Below are positions 51,776 to 60,317 of a stretch of DNA of 64,000 nt, piece after piece. Source of the stretch: G965229605 sp965229605 (GTDB lineage Bacteria > Pseudomonadota > Alphaproteobacteria > CBDDJK01); NCBI GenBank assembly GCA_965229605.1, contig OZ245892.1, forward strand, positions 620,001 to 684,000. Direction: 5' to 3'. Both the position numbers and the translations under genes were made by a program. How positions within the stretch are numbered: the first letter of the stretch is position 1; every line of letters starts with the position of its first letter. Below the pieces are notes generated by a model. It was not told the DNA's origin, searched no databases, and was given only the letters and a program-made list of their open reading frames with translations.

Positions 51776-53170
51776 ATGATGAACCATATGCTGCCTTCGC
51801 ATCTTGAAAAAATTGAACCCGTTCATGCCAGTGACTGGTCGATGGATAGCTGGCGCAGCCGCCCGGTTGTGCAGATGCCGCATTATCCGGATCAGGAAGA
51901 ACTCAATGCGGCAACCGCGCATGTTGGCAAAATGCCGCCGCTGGTTTTTGTCCGTGAAATCAATGCGCTTATTCACCAGCTGGCGATGGCAAGCGATGGC
52001 AAGGCTTTTCTGCTACAAGGCGGGGATTGTGCCGAAAGTTTTGAAGCCCTGAGTGCTGACAGCATTCGTGATACCTTTAAAATTTTACTGCAAATGGCGG
52101 TTGTCTTGACCTATGGGGGGGGCTTGCCAGTGATCAAGGTCGGGCGGCTGGCCGGGCAGTTTGCCAAGCCGCGCTCCTCAGACACCGAAACAATCGATGG
52201 TGTGACGCTGCCGAGCTATCGCGGCGATATCATCAATGGCAGTGCTTTTACCGAGGATGCGCGGATTCCTGACCCGCAGCGGATGATGACAGCCTATAAT
52301 CAGTCATCGGCCACCTTGAACCTGTTGCGGGCCTTTGCAGGCGGCGGGCTGGCTGACCTTAGTATTATTCATAAATGGAATCTTGATTTTGCGGCCGCCA
52401 GCCCGCAGTCGCAGCGGTTTAATTCAATCGCCGGGCGGATTGATGATTGCTTGCGCTTTATGGCGGCGTGCGGGATCACGGCTGAAACCCATCGTGAAAT
52501 CCGCAGCACTGATTTTTTCACCAGCCATGAAGCTCTATTACTGGAATATGAACAGGCCTTGACTCGCCAGGATTCCTTAAAAGGCGGAGTCTATGATTGT
52601 TCGGCCCATCTTTTATGGATTGGCAATCGCACCCGCGATCCTGACGGGGCGCATGTTGAATTTTTGCGCGGGGTCAATAATCCGATTGGCATTAAATGCG
52701 GACCGACCCTGAGTGATGAGGATTTAATCCGGCTTCTGGACAAGCTTAATCCAACCAACCGTAAGGGACGGATTGTCCTGATTTCGCGCATGGGGGCCAG
52801 CGAGATTGGTAATCACCTGCCGCGCCTGATCCAGACGGTTGAGCGCGAAGGTCGCTCGGTCCTCTGGTCCTGTGATCCGATGCACGGAAATACAATCACC
52901 TCCTCAACCAACCGCAAGACCCGGCGTTTTGATGTTATCTTGCAGGAAGTGCGCGATTTCTTTGCCATTCATAAAGCCGAGGGCACCCACGCTGGCGGCG
53001 TCCATTTTGAAATGACTGGCCTGAATGTCCAGGAATGTATGGGCGGCGATCAGCATATCACAGCAGAGGATTTGCTGGGGGAGAATTACACCACCCTTTG
53101 CGACCCCCGCCTGAACGGCAGCCAGGCCCTTGAACTGGCGTTCCTCCTCGCCGAATCCTTACAGGCCTAA
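51776..53170 (+). CDS. Class II DAHP synthase (3-deoxy-7-phosphoheptulonate synthase)
   Basis: The 464-residue enzyme condenses phosphoenolpyruvate and erythrose 4-phosphate, the first step of the shikimate pathway. It belongs to class II (plant/actinobacterial type): LEKIEPVHASDWSMDSWRS-like start, FLLQGGDCAESFEALSAD, IKVGRLAGQFAKPRSSD, LWIGNRTRDPDGAHVEFLRG and SCDPMHGNTITSSTNRKTR. Its place after trpBA-accD links it to aromatic amino-acid synthesis, and common regulation with trpB is likely. It is the last gene before the AT-rich island. Confidence 0.95.
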   Translation: MMNHMLPSHLEKIEPVHASDWSMDSWRSRPVVQMPHYPDQEELNAATAHVGKMPPLVFVREINALIHQLAMASDGKAFLLQGGDCAESFEALSADSIRDTFKILLQMAVVLTYGGGLPVIKVGRLAGQFAKPRSSDTETIDGVTLPSYRGDIINGSAFTEDARIPDPQRMMTAYNQSSATLNLLRAFAGGGLADLSIIHKWNLDFAAASPQSQRFNSIAGRIDDCLRFMAACGITAETHREIRSTDFFTSHEALLLEYEQALTRQDSLKGGVYDCSAHLLWIGNRTRDPDGAHVEFLRGVNNPIGIKCGPTLSDEDLIRLLDKLNPTNRKGRIVLISRMGASEIGNHLPRLIQTVEREGRSVLWSCDPMHGNTITSSTNRKTRRFDVILQEVRDFFAIHKAEGTHAGGVHFEMTGLNVQECMGGDQHITAEDLLGENYTTLCDPRLNGSQALELAFLLAESLQA

Positions 53171-53281
53171 TTTTGGCTAACCTTTTGCTTCAGAGAATTT
53201 GACAATTAAAGCACAAAATTATAAAACTATAACGTTATTTTTAAAATTTTAACAATCTAAAAATTTTTGAAACCTGCCTAG

Positions 53282-53310
53282 TTGACAAAATTTCCTTACT
53301 TTGTTATGGA
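53282..53310 (+). promoter_or_regulatory. Promoter of the AT-rich orphan gene
   Basis: TTGACA (53282-53287), a 17-base spacer and TATGGA (53305-53310) form a good sigma-70 promoter about 35 bases before the start used. The surrounding 160 bases are strongly AT-rich. Confidence 0.55.
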
Positions 53311-53344
53311 AGGGTAATAACTTTATTACATGGGGCAATTAGTT

Positions 53345-54751
53345 ATGAAGTATTTACTACTAGTAATGCGTTTTCCTGTTCCTCAATGGTTGAGAGTAAT
53401 TATAGTATTTTTTTGCATGCTTGCAGTAATTTTTTCTGCGCCAGGTTATTACGTTTTTGGCGGAAAGGTTAAGTTTAAGAAAGCTGATCACACTATTCAA
53501 AATTCGCTGAAGGAAGGTGTTAATATCACTCTTGCAGGCAGTGACAAGCTTTTTGTTTCTAATGAAAGAGGTCACATATATATACACATCAAAATTTTTG
53601 ATTATTTTGTGAAATATAAAATGCAAGATTATTTGTGTATAGATTTACGTATATCAACTAACGAATCTATTGCTACAAGTGTACAAATTTCAAATCCTTT
53701 TTCTGGCATGATGGAAGATTTGATTTTGATAGATCGTCAAGATTTTGATGGCTTTGAGCCTAAAGTAACCCAGCCAGCTTGCGTGGAAAAGCAGTTTGCG
53801 TCCAATAATCCTGTGAAGCGGTTGTTTGGAAGTTCAGCTTATGCTCAAGATCCGATAAACTATTCTTATAATCTTGTTAACAAATACAGTTCTAGTGTGG
53901 AAGGAGAGCATCCTTTCACTCTTAAGCTAGAAAAAATTGATGCTGCACACTTGTTAGAAGGAGTAAAAGATTCTCTAAATTCAGCTGATTCTCAATATGA
54001 GATAGCAGGTAGTATTATGTTAGAAGATTCAAATGGGGAAAGTATTCTGCACTCATCGCGTACCGGCCAAAAAATTGATGCAGTTGATGTTACTATGGTT
54101 GGTTCAGAAATCACTTTTCAAGAGCCTGTTTACGCATGGGCAGTTGGAACCGGGGTAGTTAATGATTCCGTGGCATTGTGGGGTGATTCTCAAGAAGAAT
54201 CGGATAGTCAAAATATCGAACAGTTTTATAAGATCTCATATGCATTCGCGGATCAGATGATTGAGGATAATATTAATCTTTATTTTTCACCTAACGTCTC
54301 AGCAGGCGCTGTGAGTAAGATTGCTAGTTTTAATGATGATTTGGTGATAGACGTACGAAAAAAACTGCCCTATGAAGTTGTTGTTTTCGAAAAACATGAT
54401 ACTAAGGAAGTATCTGATACACTTGCTGCGGGCTTTAATGAGCAAGGATTATGGTACCGTCCAGTTAGTTCTGTACTTGAAACAAGCATAAATACAAACG
54501 CGCTTTTCATTGGCGAATCGGTGCCAATTTCTGCTTCAAAAAAAGCTTTAGAAGTCATCCAAAACAATAACATAGAATTAAGAAAAATTGAGTATAATTT
54601 AAAATTAAAATCTGGTAAATACTATACTATGCAGCTTGGAGCGAGTACGACTGCAGAAAACTGTGAAATCATAAGCAGTGATAAGATAAATATGTTGCTT
54701 GCGGCTGTATCTTATTCTCAATGGGATGAAATTATCGACATTTGTTCTTAA
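53345..54751 (+). CDS. Unknown AT-rich protein with N-terminal membrane anchor
   Basis: The 468-residue product is unrecognised. One hydrophobic helix near the start (VIIVFFCMLAVIFSAPGYYVF) anchors or exports it; the remainder is soluble, with SAYAQDPINYSYNLVNKYSS near 170 and a C-terminal part (GLWYRPVSSVLETSINTNAL, later KIEYNLKLKSGKYYTMQLGA). The gene is much more AT-rich than its neighbours and uses AT-ending codons (AAT, GAT, TTA), which points to transfer. ATG 53345 is preceded by GGGG at nine bases; an ATG five codons upstream is the alternative. No partner gene is adjacent. Confidence 0.65.
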   Translation: MKYLLLVMRFPVPQWLRVIIVFFCMLAVIFSAPGYYVFGGKVKFKKADHTIQNSLKEGVNITLAGSDKLFVSNERGHIYIHIKIFDYFVKYKMQDYLCIDLRISTNESIATSVQISNPFSGMMEDLILIDRQDFDGFEPKVTQPACVEKQFASNNPVKRLFGSSAYAQDPINYSYNLVNKYSSSVEGEHPFTLKLEKIDAAHLLEGVKDSLNSADSQYEIAGSIMLEDSNGESILHSSRTGQKIDAVDVTMVGSEITFQEPVYAWAVGTGVVNDSVALWGDSQEESDSQNIEQFYKISYAFADQMIEDNINLYFSPNVSAGAVSKIASFNDDLVIDVRKKLPYEVVVFEKHDTKEVSDTLAAGFNEQGLWYRPVSSVLETSINTNALFIGESVPISASKKALEVIQNNNIELRKIEYNLKLKSGKYYTMQLGASTTAENCEIISSDKINMLLAAVSYSQWDEIIDICS

Positions 54752-55017
54752 ATTCAAGTGGTTAATTGAGCGTTGGTCCGGAAAGAATTCGTTTTTAACT
54801 GATTTTGGGTCATGCTGCGTTTCATAACCAGTGGAGGAATTTGAACCAAGCTATCCTAATCCACTTGAGGATCAATTGGAAGTTATGTCATGGAGCAGCA
54901 GGATTGAATTGACTGCCTCGCTTTGCCGCAGGGCGAGACAATTTTAGTGCATTATGAGATTGCTTTTGATGTGTCCGGTAACGGGCCCAACTACTGGCTG
55001 CTACTTCAGAAAGTCTC

Positions 55018-55962
55018 CTAATCCAGATATTGCCAGGCGGCGGGTTTAAATTCATATCCTGTGCCGGATTTGACAACATAGCCAACGCCGGGGAATGTTA
55101 AATGCGCGCCGGCAACCATAAGCCGGTCTGTGCTTACCCTGTCAAAAACCTTTGCCCGGGTTGCTGCGGCGGCATCGGCATCAACATCAAAGGCTATGCT
55201 GGCCTCCGGGTTTGCAAATTGCAGCGGCGGAGCATGGACAATATCGCCCCAGATCATCAGGGTGTCATTGCCTGAACTCAGCATATAGCCGGTATGGCCG
55301 GGGGTGTGGCCGGGTAATGGCACGGCGGTCAGCCCGGGGACGACTTCTGTTTCCCGGTCAAACTGGCGCAAACGGTCATTATAGGCGCTTACGCCTCCCA
55401 CAGCCATATCGAAGAAAATCTTTACGTCATCCGGGACTTGCGCCTTGATCTCTTCATTGGTCCAGAATCCATAATCAGCGGCATGAACAACCATTTCCGC
55501 ATTGGGGAATCTTGGAGCCTCGCCATGAAGCGCGCCACCAATATGATCAGGGTGCAGATGCGTCATAATCAGAGTTTTTACCTGATCCACCTGATAACCG
55601 GCCGCTTGAAGACTGTCTTCAATCCTGCCAACGGTTGGGGCCATCGGCCCGCCTCCCGCATCAATCAAATGAATATCCTTGCCATTATCAATCACAAAAG
55701 CATTGAGGGCCGCCTTATAGGCGCCGGGCTGTAAAAAAGCATTTTCCAGCACTTGGTTAAAGGATTCTTCGGACATAGACGGGAAAAGCCCGGCAACCAG
55801 CTCCAAATACCCATCAGACAGAGACGTAACCGTAAATTCGCCAATGCGAAATCTCTGCACCGCACTGATTTGAGCCAAAGCTGGCCTATTTGCTTGCCCT
55901 GATAGAATGGTTGCAGAAACCCCTTCAGGTCCCGCCCCCTTATGCGTGTCTTTTTGTGTCAT
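55018..55962 (-). CDS. MBL-fold metallo-hydrolase
   Basis: The 314-residue protein is a metallo-beta-lactamase-fold hydrolase with the metal motif THLHPDHIGG near 134-143, later ligands in PLPGHTPGHTGYM (His) and WGDIVHAP (Asp). The arrangement resembles quorum-quenching lactonases and other AttM/AidC-like enzymes, but this subgroup is broad and the substrate is unknown. Codon use is like the chromosome, unlike the AT-rich genes around it. Confidence 0.85.
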   Translation of the reverse strand: MTQKDTHKGAGPEGVSATILSGQANRPALAQISAVQRFRIGEFTVTSLSDGYLELVAGLFPSMSEESFNQVLENAFLQPGAYKAALNAFVIDNGKDIHLIDAGGGPMAPTVGRIEDSLQAAGYQVDQVKTLIMTHLHPDHIGGALHGEAPRFPNAEMVVHAADYGFWTNEEIKAQVPDDVKIFFDMAVGGVSAYNDRLRQFDRETEVVPGLTAVPLPGHTPGHTGYMLSSGNDTLMIWGDIVHAPPLQFANPEASIAFDVDADAAAATRAKVFDRVSTDRLMVAGAHLTFPGVGYVVKSGTGYEFKPAAWQYLD

Positions 55963-56022
55963 TATTTCCTCCTTTAATTTTGAGTGATCAAATATTGAAA
56001 ATGGTCTGGCCTTTTAATTTTG

Positions 56023-57024
56023 TCATTCACCTGATCTCGTGAGGGAGCCCGGGATATAGGTGCGCTTGAGGGGCAATAGTGTCTTGTAGCGCGGATCAAA
56101 TGCTTCATAGTGGGCATAGATCAGATCAATAAGAGTGTTCCCATCAATCAGGCGCAGGTTTGGCTTTGATCTTTCAAAAGTAAAGGCCTCGTTACTGAAC
56201 GATCCGAGTGTAACGAACAACCCATGTTCACCATTTTCAATCGCGCCGTGAAGTTCCTGTACTTTGGGCCGCCCAATCTGTTCAAGAGTCTGTTTGCATT
56301 GCACTTTGATGATCGGAGGCTCAAAACCGAGTTCATCTTTATGAGCGATCACATCGATCCCGCCGTCATGAGACTGCTTTGTGACGCGTGCGTGGTAGCC
56401 CATGCAGGTTAGCAGGTGAGCGATAAATTTTTCAAAATCATAAGGGGTGAGCTTTGTTTTGAGTCGTTTGATGATAAAGTCTTCAGTCGATTCTTCGACC
56501 TGGATGGAGACCTCTTGTGCTGTATCTTCATCCACATCCTCGGCCCCTGTTGCCTTGCCTTCCATGGCTGCGCGAAATTCTTCGCTGTGGGTGGTGACCT
56601 GGAAAAGTGTAATCGCTGATCCGATTTCATGCAGCGCGGATTGGGAGAAGTTGGTTCGTGGATGATTATTAATCCATTTTACTGCCCGTCGGTGGGGGTA
56701 GTCTTTCATTAAGTCAGAATAAAAGTGATAATCCCCTGTGACCTGGCCGATATAAACCCTCCGGTCTGCCTTGCAGGGGTAGATGACGATGTCCTCAATT
56801 TTTATATCGCAAGCAAAGCGGTACAAGACCCCTGCCTTTGCGGGGATGGCACCGGTTTTTTCGTGTGGATATGTTGTTGTGAAGTGCGCTTTAAAAGATT
56901 CACGTTCTTGGGGAAGCATTGACAAATCGCCCATATGCTCCCAGCCGATGCCGATAAAATCTCCCTTGATGGGAGCAAAAGCATCGATTGCGGCCATATG
57001 TAAGCCCCAGATTTTTTCGCTCAT
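56023..57024 (-). CDS. Mrr-type restriction endonuclease-like protein
   Basis: The 333-residue protein has an N-terminal PUA/EVE-like domain (about 1-150, IWGLHMAAIDAFAPIKGDFI, then DIVIYPCKADRRVYIGQVTG) and a C-terminal Mrr-type nuclease domain (about 190-290) with the PD-(D/E)xK residues in GGIDVIAHK and IIKVQCKQTLEQIGRPKVQE (D...QxK). Such proteins cleave modified or foreign DNA. ATG 57024 was chosen because GGAGGAGG-type sequence precedes it by about six bases; the longer frame to 57069 lacks this. It sits in an accessory island with a second nuclease remnant. Confidence 0.83.
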   Translation of the reverse strand: MSEKIWGLHMAAIDAFAPIKGDFIGIGWEHMGDLSMLPQERESFKAHFTTTYPHEKTGAIPAKAGVLYRFACDIKIEDIVIYPCKADRRVYIGQVTGDYHFYSDLMKDYPHRRAVKWINNHPRTNFSQSALHEIGSAITLFQVTTHSEEFRAAMEGKATGAEDVDEDTAQEVSIQVEESTEDFIIKRLKTKLTPYDFEKFIAHLLTCMGYHARVTKQSHDGGIDVIAHKDELGFEPPIIKVQCKQTLEQIGRPKVQELHGAIENGEHGLFVTLGSFSNEAFTFERSKPNLRLIDGNTLIDLIYAHYEAFDPRYKTLLPLKRTYIPGSLTRSGE

Positions 57025-57117
57025 ACCAGCCTCCTCCCTTTTTATACCAAAACGCGCTGGAAAATGCACGCCGAGATAGTGATACGAATAGATTATTCGG
57101 TTAGATAATAGCGCTTA

Positions 57118-58035
57118 TCACTCTGATTGATTGGAATCAGTGTAGTGTGCTGCTTCTGCATTTAAAACAAACGGCCATAGGTCCTTCTCAGCAACCAAAA
57201 CACTCTTGGCACCAATAAGGCGAGTGAATGCTTCTCTGCATAGATTAAGTGCCATAAGATAAAGCCACCATGCTTCGCGGTGTATATCACCAATTATACG
57301 GTCTTGATGAAAACTTAAGTCTATAAATTCAGGTGAATATATTCCTCGAATTTTAAAACTATTGCGAAGCACCTTGGCGAGTTTTGTACGCTCACGTTCT
57401 TGATGTGCTCCAAAATGAAAGCCAGTAATATTACGAATAGCAATCAACGCATCCAAGTCAGCTAGAAATACCGTGTCGCCTTTTTCAGATGGATTGAAAA
57501 ATGATTTAGGTCCAAGACGCTGTTTGCTCTTTCGATGCTTAGATGGATTGAAATTACGGACGTTCGCAAGATTTTCAAGACAATTAACAAACAAGCTTTG
57601 CGTAATTGGGGTGTAGTTAAGACCGCCTTGGATAGCCATAGTAAAACAACCAAAAGCTGAATTCAGGACCTCCGCTTTCCATTCGTTTATAAGTTCTTTA
57701 TTAGTCCAATTATAGGCTTTTTCCATAAAGTCTTGAGTGCAGTCATTTGAGTAAATTAAACGCCCTCGTAACGACGGATCGTGAGATTGTCGTTCTTCAC
57801 AGACTATGAACATATCCTCGCCAAATAGCACACTAAGCCAGTTGTTGGCCTGCGCACTAATCATTTCGCTGTTTAGTGCAGTAAGAGTGAAAGATCTGAA
57901 ACCAAGTTTCTCTTCGCCTTTATGGATAAGCCGACGATCATTCAAACCTCTTTCTCGAAAGCCAATTCTTATCTTCTCAGTTCCAAAAGAAAGATCATAC
58001 CAATGACGAGCGGCATGAATTGAGCAATGTCCCAA
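57118..58035 (-). CDS. Unknown protein, possible HEPN-like helical domain
   Basis: The 305-residue product from TTG 58035 is not recognised. The C-terminal half is helical and contains ALIAIRNITGFHFGAHQE near 200-217; Arg-x5-His there fits the loose Rx4-6H pattern of HEPN RNases, but this is weak. The frame stays open upstream without ATG for about 20 codons, reading CSKRLGHCSIHAARHWYD with a Cys/His pattern, so the real start (ATT or other) may be upstream, or the gene is truncated. Low GC, in the defence-like island between the Mrr-type nuclease and GHKL ATPase genes. Confidence 0.5.
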   Translation of the reverse strand: MGHCSIHAARHWYDLSFGTEKIRIGFRERGLNDRRLIHKGEEKLGFRSFTLTALNSEMISAQANNWLSVLFGEDMFIVCEERQSHDPSLRGRLIYSNDCTQDFMEKAYNWTNKELINEWKAEVLNSAFGCFTMAIQGGLNYTPITQSLFVNCLENLANVRNFNPSKHRKSKQRLGPKSFFNPSEKGDTVFLADLDALIAIRNITGFHFGAHQERERTKLAKVLRNSFKIRGIYSPEFIDLSFHQDRIIGDIHREAWWLYLMALNLCREAFTRLIGAKSVLVAEKDLWPFVLNAEAAHYTDSNQSE

Positions 58036-58480
58036 TCGTTTAGAACATGTAGGGCGTTTTACGCGTGAATTTTTACGACGTTGAATTATCTTTTCCTACA
58101 GCACTTATTGTTCAACAACTATACCTCATATTAACGTTCGGCTATAAGCAATTACAAATCAAATCCACTAATATTTCTATATTGCGGGAAATTCAGGAAA
58201 GCTGGCTTATAAATTATTTTAGGCGCTGTCCTGGATACCCAGCCCGTATTCTTTCTAACTCACTGCTTTAATTTCAATAATTTATGCCTTGAGGTAGGAT
58301 TGTTAAAACACCATCCACACTCCTTCAGATAGAGTCCAAAATAGGTCTTTGGAACACCATTAAATTTGTGCATATATCTCTTTGCCTAGTTTCAGAAGTT
58401 TTTGATGCCGTTGATACGATTATGCTTGTATGTGAACAATTCAAGTTAGTCGAGTCCTCAGTCTTGCAAACCCCGTCTGA
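58036..58480. other. 445-base AT-rich gap in the island
   Basis: I see no supported gene. A 68-codon plus-strand frame (58065-58271) has no ribosome-binding site or recognisable motif. The stretch is AT-rich and possibly degraded coding DNA. Confidence 0.4.
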
Positions 58481-59506
58481 TCACTCCTCTTCACTGTGGA
58501 GCATGAGAGATGCAGCCGAAGCTGTAATTGTTTGTGCTCCTTTGATCTTCAGTGCCTGTTCATGCCCATCCTTTGCGTAGCGCTGCAGTTGGCTTCTTAA
58601 ATCGTCTAGTTTCTCGGTGTTGAACTGAATGCGTAGGCTGGTGCCAGGCAAACTGCTGCGTGAAGTTGCTTTGTGTGTATTTGATATGACCTCAAGTGTC
58701 GCATTGTTGGATGTCATCAGAAGGCTTCCAGCTTGGCGGCACATTCGATAGAGCATGTAGAGACCGTAACCTGAGTTGTGCCAACCATCCTTTTGACGAA
58801 TCTTGACACCTTTGAACATCTTTCCGGAAATTCCAGGCATTGTTGCAAGCTTTAGAGCATCAGCATCGCTTGGGATGTCAAGATATGGGTTGTTAGCAAG
58901 AGATGAGGCAATACCAATCCCATTGTCGATAATTGCAATCTGAACCTTATTTTTGGTTGGCCAGTACTGCGCGCAATACCGCACGACTTTTGACTCGCTG
59001 TGCTCAGCAACATTTCTGAGAACTTCACGTATTGAATAGCGCAAAGATTCAAAAAGTTTGCCGCTATCTTCTCTAGTCAGGACAGTTGCAATAGACGCCG
59101 CATGTTTTGTTACGGTCTCTCCAATAGGTTCAAATGATTCCATTGCTTCTTTTCGAAGATCATCAATCCGCAATTCTGTGATTGGTAGATATTTTTCGCT
59201 TCCCGCTGCATCTCCTGGTTTGTTACCAAAATTGAGCCCAAAACATTGGAAGAAGCCCATGTGACCGTAGTATCCGTGCTTCTCAAAGTTTTTGGCGGAA
59301 AACTTGGCTTCATACTCGGCAGATTTTTTGCGCATAAAACATCGTAAAGCCTCTGAGGTGAATAACATCCCAAATGGGTCCATCCAACCAAGCTCATTGA
59401 AATCGAAAATGTATTTTTCATCGGGTGGAAGCTTCATGATCGATTCAGCGAAATCCACAGCTTTAATGTTTGTGAGGGTTTTGGGGACAAGTATCTTAGT
59501 GGACAT
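58481..59506 (-). CDS. STAS-like and GHKL ATPase domain protein
   Basis: The 341-residue protein has an N-terminal region resembling a STAS domain (about 1-60, KYIFDFNELGWMDPFG) and a C-terminal GHKL (HATPase_c) domain: N-box SIREVLRNVAEHSES near 185, G1 IAIIDNGIGIASS near 222 and G2 NSGYGLYMLYRMCRQAG near 275. RsbW-like or MORC-like use is possible; anti-phage systems often contain such ATPases. The ATG at 59506 lies inside the last codons of an overlapping Mrr remnant, so it was once coupled to a nuclease gene. Confidence 0.7.
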   Translation of the reverse strand: MSTKILVPKTLTNIKAVDFAESIMKLPPDEKYIFDFNELGWMDPFGMLFTSEALRCFMRKKSAEYEAKFSAKNFEKHGYYGHMGFFQCFGLNFGNKPGDAAGSEKYLPITELRIDDLRKEAMESFEPIGETVTKHAASIATVLTREDSGKLFESLRYSIREVLRNVAEHSESKVVRYCAQYWPTKNKVQIAIIDNGIGIASSLANNPYLDIPSDADALKLATMPGISGKMFKGVKIRQKDGWHNSGYGLYMLYRMCRQAGSLLMTSNNATLEVISNTHKATSRSSLPGTSLRIQFNTEKLDDLRSQLQRYAKDGHEQALKIKGAQTITASAASLMLHSEEE

Positions 59507-59576
59507 AGACCAAATCAATCAGCGTTTTCCCATCCATCAAGCACAGGATTGGCTTTAATTTTTTAAAAGCATATTT
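59496..59576 (-). pseudogene. C-terminal remnant of a second Mrr-type nuclease gene
   Basis: In the minus-strand frame ending at TAA 59496-59498 the last residues read KPILCLMDGKTLIDLVYVH. The intact Mrr-type protein nearby has KPNLRLIDGNTLIDLIYAH at the same place, 13 of 19 identical. Only about 26 codons remain; upstream of 59577 the homology stops before the tRNA-Leu 3' end at 59621. The frame overlaps the GHKL ATPase start. Confidence 0.8.
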
Positions 59577-59620
59577 TACAGCTGTTGGTGCTGCATAAAC
59601 AATTGACTATGCGCCATAAA

Positions 59621-59706
59621 TGGTGCCCAGGAGAGGACTCGAACCTCCACGGGGTTGCCCCCACAGGCACCTGAAGCCTGCGCGTCTACCATTCCGCCAC
59701 CTGGGC
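59621..59706 (-). tRNA. tRNA-Leu (anticodon CAG)
   Basis: On the minus strand GCCCAGG (5') pairs with CCTGGGC before the encoded CCA end. The anticodon arm CAGGC-TTCAGGT-GCCTG gives anticodon CAG, followed by a long variable arm (GTGGGGGCAACCCCGT) and the T arm GAGGTTCGAGTCCTC. The 86-base length with long variable arm is that of a class II leucine tRNA. Its 3' end faces the accessory island. Confidence 0.95.
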
Positions 59707-59765
59707 CCGCATATATTTACCGGGAAAAAATGTACCTTTAGAAAGTGCTGCGTGAGCAGAAAGCC

Positions 59766-60317
59766 CTAATTGAGGCTTTGATCAGTATTTTTGCTCGCAT
59801 CCGGGTTTTTGCTCATGTCTGCGTTTTTTGCCATATCTGCGTTTTTTCCAAGGCCAATACGCTTTGCGTGGGCTGAGCGCACCTTTGCATAATTAGGGGC
59901 CACCATTGGATAATCGGCAGGCAGACTCCATTTGGCGCGGTATTGTTCCGGAGTCATATTATAGGTCGCGCGCAAATGGCGTTTGAGCATTTTCAAGCGC
60001 ACACCGTCTTCAAGGCAAACCAGATAATCAGGCGTGATTGAATCTTCAATGCTGACGGCAGGGCGCAGGGCACTGCTATATTGTCCAGCACCCGGTCCTG
60101 CGACGGCTCCCGGCCCGGTGCCTGCTGGCGCAGGTGTGGGAGACAGACCGTTCAAGTCCTGAAGTTTGGCATAAATGCGATCAATAACATTGGGGACTTC
60201 GGCATCACTGACATGATGGTTGCTCAGATAGGCCGCGACCATATCTGACGTCATGGTCAGAAGCTCTTTTTGACTGGCCACAGGAACCTGTGGATTTTCT
60301 GGCTTTGTTTTATTCAT
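59766..60317 (-). CDS. mucR: MucR/Ros family transcriptional regulator
   Basis: The 183-residue protein is a MucR-type regulator of surface polysaccharide, motility and cell-cycle genes in alphaproteobacteria. The zinc-finger-like region LVCLEDGVRLKMLKRHLRAT is at about 99-118 and MTPEQYRAKWSLPADYPMVA follows. The second zinc Cys of classical Ros is Asp here (CLED), as in several MucR proteins. Two additions are odd: a Pro/Gly/Ala linker (TPAPAGTGPGAVAGPGAG) and a C-terminal hexapeptide repeat. tRNA-Leu follows 59 bases downstream. Confidence 0.9.
   Translation of the reverse strand: MNKTKPENPQVPVASQKELLTMTSDMVAAYLSNHHVSDAEVPNVIDRIYAKLQDLNGLSPTPAPAGTGPGAVAGPGAGQYSSALRPAVSIEDSITPDYLVCLEDGVRLKMLKRHLRATYNMTPEQYRAKWSLPADYPMVAPNYAKVRSAHAKRIGLGKNADMAKNADMSKNPDASKNTDQSLN
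59775..59846. repeat. 18-bp tandem repeat encoding the MucR tail
   Basis: Four copies of a six-residue unit (KNADMA, KNADMS, KNPDAS, KNTDQS) occupy residues 158-181 of the MucR protein. DNA copies 1 and 2 are nearly identical; 3 and 4 have diverged. Confidence 0.75.

Noticed and set aside
54888..55085. 65-codon minus-strand ORF after the orphan protein
   Set aside because: Overlaps the MBL hydrolase end and has no start signal or family resemblance; the 266-base gap otherwise holds nothing I can support.
58065..58271. 68-codon plus-strand ORF
   Set aside because: AT-rich, GTG start without ribosome-binding site, no recognisable motif, and genes on both sides are on the other strand.
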